Part shown: in pieces, positions 61,409-64,000 of the stretch
How the letters are laid out: each line of letters opens with the position of its first letter
How positions within the stretch are numbered: the first letter of the stretch is position 1
NCBI RefSeq assembly: GCF_900176145.1
Contig: NZ_FWWY01000001.1
Location: forward strand, 2,663,444 to 2,727,443
Direction: 5' to 3'
DNA length: 64,000 nucleotides
Source: Sulfobacillus thermosulfidooxidans DSM 9293
Lineage (GTDB): Bacteria; Bacillota; Sulfobacillia; Sulfobacillales; Sulfobacillaceae
Translations under genes and position numbers: made by a program
The notes under the pieces: model-generated
What the model saw: only the letters and a program-made list of their open reading frames with translations
Told to the model about the DNA's origin: nothing
Databases searched by the model: none

Positions 61409-61785
61409 GGATTTTGCTCGACACGCATCTCTACTTATGGTATCTGGCTGATTCCCCCAACTTAACAGCGGAGATTCGCGAGGAAATTGAAGAAGCCGAT
61501 GAAGTCTTTGTGAGTGCGGTATCCATTTGGGAAGCGGCAATCAAGATAGGACTAGGAAAACTGGATGCTCAGATTTCCGACATTGTGCTAGGTATCAAGG
61601 CAAGTGGATTTTTGGAGCTGCCCGTGAGGGCCCGGGACGCCAGTATGGTCGCAAGCCTACCTCCCATTCATAAGGATCCCTTTGATCGAATGCTGGTTGC
61701 TCAAGCGATTTCCGGACCTTTCCGTTTGTTGACTGCTGACGCGATTATAGCGAAATATTCGGATGTGGTTCAGCTAGTGATCTAA
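61405..61785 (+). CDS. VapC toxin, PIN-domain ribonuclease
   Basis: A 126-residue PIN protein with acidic catalytic residues Asp6 (LLDTHLYLW), Glu43 (SIWEAAIK), Asp94 (DPFDRML) and Asp112 (LTADA). It should cut RNA, often tRNA, when freed from its antitoxin. The pair is closed by a strong terminator, as expected for a self-contained module. Confidence 0.9.
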   Translation: MRILLDTHLYLWYLADSPNLTAEIREEIEEADEVFVSAVSIWEAAIKIGLGKLDAQISDIVLGIKASGFLELPVRARDASMVASLPPIHKDPFDRMLVAQAISGPFRLLTADAIIAKYSDVVQLVI

Positions 61786-61836
61786 AATTCTCTAGAAGTT
61801 AAGGGGCCATATGTCACATGGCATCAGTTCCTGGAA

Positions 61837-61872
61837 AAAGCCGACGAGTCGTAAGTTCGACTCGTCGGCTTT
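61837..61872. terminator. bidirectional terminator between vapC and the DUF4012 gene
   Basis: Perfect 15-bp stem AAAGCCGACGAGTCG (61837-61851) with CGACTCGTCGGCTTT (61858-61872). Confidence 0.85.
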
Positions 61873-63727
61873 ATGGGTGGACAGGCTCTAAGTTTACCGT
61901 CGTGTCGGTATAAAGTTTAAACGGCGGCAAAGCATGCCCGTTGAAAATGATGAGTTCATGATCGTCTTTGATACCTGGCTGCTTTTGAATCACATAACGT
62001 GACATGTTAAGACCTGCTGGCAGCCAATAGGTAGCGGTCATAGACGCGGTTGTGGGCGACTGTTGAGCGGTGAGACGGACTGGCATCGTGAGGTGATTGC
62101 CAAATACCGTTTTATGCAGTGTGCGGTTATTGTAATCCTGGGTGATGGCATTACCACCGGTTAATGAAATTAATGTCGAGCCATAAGGCACATAAAAGCG
62201 CACCCATGATGTATAAGGAACCACTAGCCAATTATCAAAGATGCCTGTATTGGTCCAAGTGACGGTGGTTGTTTGTAAATACCGGGATCCGATTTTTTTA
62301 ATGCGGGAAGTGACGTGATAATGCATATAGAAATTATCTTTGTGTCCCCCCAGATTTTCGTCGACCACTTCTAGATAATCGGTATGAACATGTTTGTCAA
62401 CGGTTCCGGCCCAATTATGGGTCTGGGCTATTTCTTCCACCTGCGGATTATTAAAGTAAAAGATGATGTCCTTGTGGTTTAATGACCGAAATACGCTGTG
62501 AATCGTTGCCAATAAGACGGGGACGGGTGAATGAGCCAGTTTGTGAAGGACTTCATGAAACATAATGGCGATGAATTTTTTGCGAGCGGGAATGGGCAGT
62601 GGTGACCGTTCGGCCATATATTCCATTTCATAATTGGCATTAGCTGCGGTAACTTTGAGGGAATTATAGGTTTTCGGCATGGTTACACCGCCAATGTTTT
62701 GTAAAATGGCATCGGCGAGCCAGGTGTTAACAAAAATTACGCCATTTACGTGTGGGGCATGCGGGATGGAATTATAAAATTTGTAAATTTGTTGGACGCT
62801 CGTCGGGACATTAGGAGAGGTATTGGCGTCGCGTAAATGCCATAGAGGCGAATACAAATAGGTATGAATAATTAAAGGAGCCGGAGGCCGGTAGCGAATT
62901 TCCGATTGCAAATTATAAATATTATGGGAATGCAAGGGTTGGAGATGACCATTGATAAAAGTGACGTAACTATACGCTGTCATAAATCCGCCCGTTGCGC
63001 GGAGTTCACCGGTGTTTTCATAAATGAGAAAATATCGTCTTGTACCATGAGCGGGTACCATTTTGACAATCATGGGCAGAATGCTTTGAATGTCATGCAG
63101 ATCAGCGGTTAGCAATTGACTTTCTTGTTGAAATTTATGCCAGCGGTGCTGATTAATCAGCCAGTTCGGCATGGGTATTTTTTGAATCCAGTGGTTCCAT
63201 TGCACAAGGCTTGGGTAAAACAGATTGACTAGACGATTGACCGTGGGTAATTGTTGAAATAAGACGGCAGCCATCTGGGCGTGGGACAATGGCGGATCCG
63301 GATGATGAGGAGTGGCAAATCCTAAATGGCCTAGTAAATCATTAATCCCGGGCAGCGCACGTTGGATAGCTGTATCAGCCATGGTTAAATTATGGCTCGA
63401 CTGCTCTAAAAGGGTGAGTACGGTGTTGTGCGGATCGAGAGCTTTCCACGGCCAACATGCCCAAATCATGGTGTGATACCATTTGGTCGCATCATTAAAA
63501 TAGCTAAGACCCGTGTCAATACTTTGTGTTTGATGTGTTTTTAATCCTATTGCGGTATAAAGAGCCCCCGCCGTGGCGGTCGCTGTGGTCCCCGCTAAGG
63601 CAAACCATGGAAATCCAGCAATAACCAAAGCCCCCACACTTCCTACCGTCAGACTGATCCAAACCGGGCGCTTAATGAATTTCCTGAAACCCGTGACAAT
63701 CATCCTTTCCTCGATTTTTCGGTGCAT
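61871..63727 (-). CDS. DUF4012 membrane-anchored extracellular protein
   Basis: A 618-residue protein with a basic N-terminus, one span (about 24-52) and a large outside part. RYFLIYENTGELRATGGFMTAYSYVTF is the core signature of DUF4012, a domain common in Gram-positive surface proteins near polysaccharide genes; function unknown. His- and Trp-rich stretches (WAGTVDKHVHTDYLEV) are notable. Start M1 (63727) or M9 (63703); GAGGAAAGG sits directly against the second, so the site is not decisive. Confidence 0.82.
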   Translation of the reverse strand: MHRKIEERMIVTGFRKFIKRPVWISLTVGSVGALVIAGFPWFALAGTTATATAGALYTAIGLKTHQTQSIDTGLSYFNDATKWYHTMIWACWPWKALDPHNTVLTLLEQSSHNLTMADTAIQRALPGINDLLGHLGFATPHHPDPPLSHAQMAAVLFQQLPTVNRLVNLFYPSLVQWNHWIQKIPMPNWLINQHRWHKFQQESQLLTADLHDIQSILPMIVKMVPAHGTRRYFLIYENTGELRATGGFMTAYSYVTFINGHLQPLHSHNIYNLQSEIRYRPPAPLIIHTYLYSPLWHLRDANTSPNVPTSVQQIYKFYNSIPHAPHVNGVIFVNTWLADAILQNIGGVTMPKTYNSLKVTAANANYEMEYMAERSPLPIPARKKFIAIMFHEVLHKLAHSPVPVLLATIHSVFRSLNHKDIIFYFNNPQVEEIAQTHNWAGTVDKHVHTDYLEVVDENLGGHKDNFYMHYHVTSRIKKIGSRYLQTTTVTWTNTGIFDNWLVVPYTSWVRFYVPYGSTLISLTGGNAITQDYNNRTLHKTVFGNHLTMPVRLTAQQSPTTASMTATYWLPAGLNMSRYVIQKQPGIKDDHELIIFNGHALPPFKLYTDTTVNLEPVHP

Positions 63728-64000
63728 AACCGGCGTTGATCGGTGTATTTGATGATTTGGCGACGAATGATTCCCTCAACATGATGGGATCATTACGGCA
63801 TTTCGTCAATGTCTCGATGATATTGTGATCATGAATCCCGAACATTTTGCGTATATGTTCCGTGATTGTTTTGGATAAAAAACCAAAAACATGCCACAGG
63901 TATTAATAAATATGACATAACATTGTAGTATTTCTTAGAACCTCTGCCAAATATCTACCGTTTGAAGAGAGTTTCGAGGGTCGTTGTCTTTGGTCCCATG
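63728..64000. other. intergenic region at window end
   Basis: About 270 AT-rich bases upstream of the DUF4012 gene. No gene or clear promoter was picked; the next gene may start beyond the window. Confidence 0.4.

Overview
The window looks like a chromosomal segment of a spore-forming, Gram-positive (Firmicutes) chemolithoautotroph. The gene order from secDF through recJ, apt, rel, dtd, hisS, aspS, 6S RNA, rarA, an Rrf2 regulator, mnmA, a PRC-barrel gene, an AI-2E exporter, alaS, ireB, ruvX, a DUF1292 gene and mltG follows the Bacillus subtilis yrv/yrr region. Sporulation signs are an intact sigma-K gene, a SpoIIE-type phosphatase and a small SASP-like gene. Autotrophy is shown by form I RuBisCO (cbbL, cbbS) with a CbbR-type regulator. 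A cytochrome c maturation operon and an actinobacterial-looking succinate dehydrogenase add to the picture. An acidophilic Sulfobacillus-like organism is my best guess; that is inference from gene content, not a database match.

Layout. 1-3.4 kb: end of a ccm operon (ccmA, ccmB, ccmC, a ccmD-like gene, an unknown membrane protein). 3.5-6.8 kb: B12-dependent acyl-CoA mutase small subunit, meaB, acyl-CoA dehydrogenase, dapB. 6.8-11.5 kb: a tiny SASP-like gene, then cysK-rrf2-cbbR converging on cbbL-cbbS. 11.7-13.5 kb: an accessory patch with a possible leader peptide, an MFS gene broken by a 182-bp structured element, a Fic/Doc toxin-antitoxin pair and an integrase stub beside tRNA-Pro. 13.5-20.7 kb: dTDP-sugar genes (rmlA, rmlC, rmlB), murT, selB, a SpoIIE-like phosphatase and a P-loop protein. 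20.8-23 kb: secD-secF. 23-30 kb: a block that interrupts the conserved secDF-recJ neighbourhood, holding a secreted protein of four long repeats, an IS110-family element with a frameshifted recombinase, a DUF2892 gene and an ECF sigma/anti-sigma pair. 30-46.8 kb: cation efflux, recJ, apt, rel, dtd, hisS, aspS, 6S RNA, trxA, threonine aldolase, rarA, sdhCAB. 47-57.3 kb: a GGDEF-EAL protein, Rrf2-mnmA, small envelope genes, alaS, ireB, a ruvX-DUF1292 fusion and mltG. 57.3-64 kb: a degenerate penicillin-binding-protein-like gene, a 14-copy octanucleotide repeat, a short HhH-GPD glycosylase, sigK, a gene-poor stretch, a VapBC pair and a DUF4012 protein.

Most of the window is ordinary core genome in tightly packed operons. 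The more unusual items are the four-repeat secreted protein; the ruvX-DUF1292 fusion with its own internal start signal; the pseudo-transpeptidase whose ribosome binding site lies inside a terminator hairpin; the IS110 element with a possible guide (bridge) RNA region and a slip-prone A6 frameshift; the remnant next to tRNA-Pro; and the cysK-Rrf2-CbbR operon that may tie sulfur and carbon assimilation together. I did not see a clear new defence or biosynthetic system.
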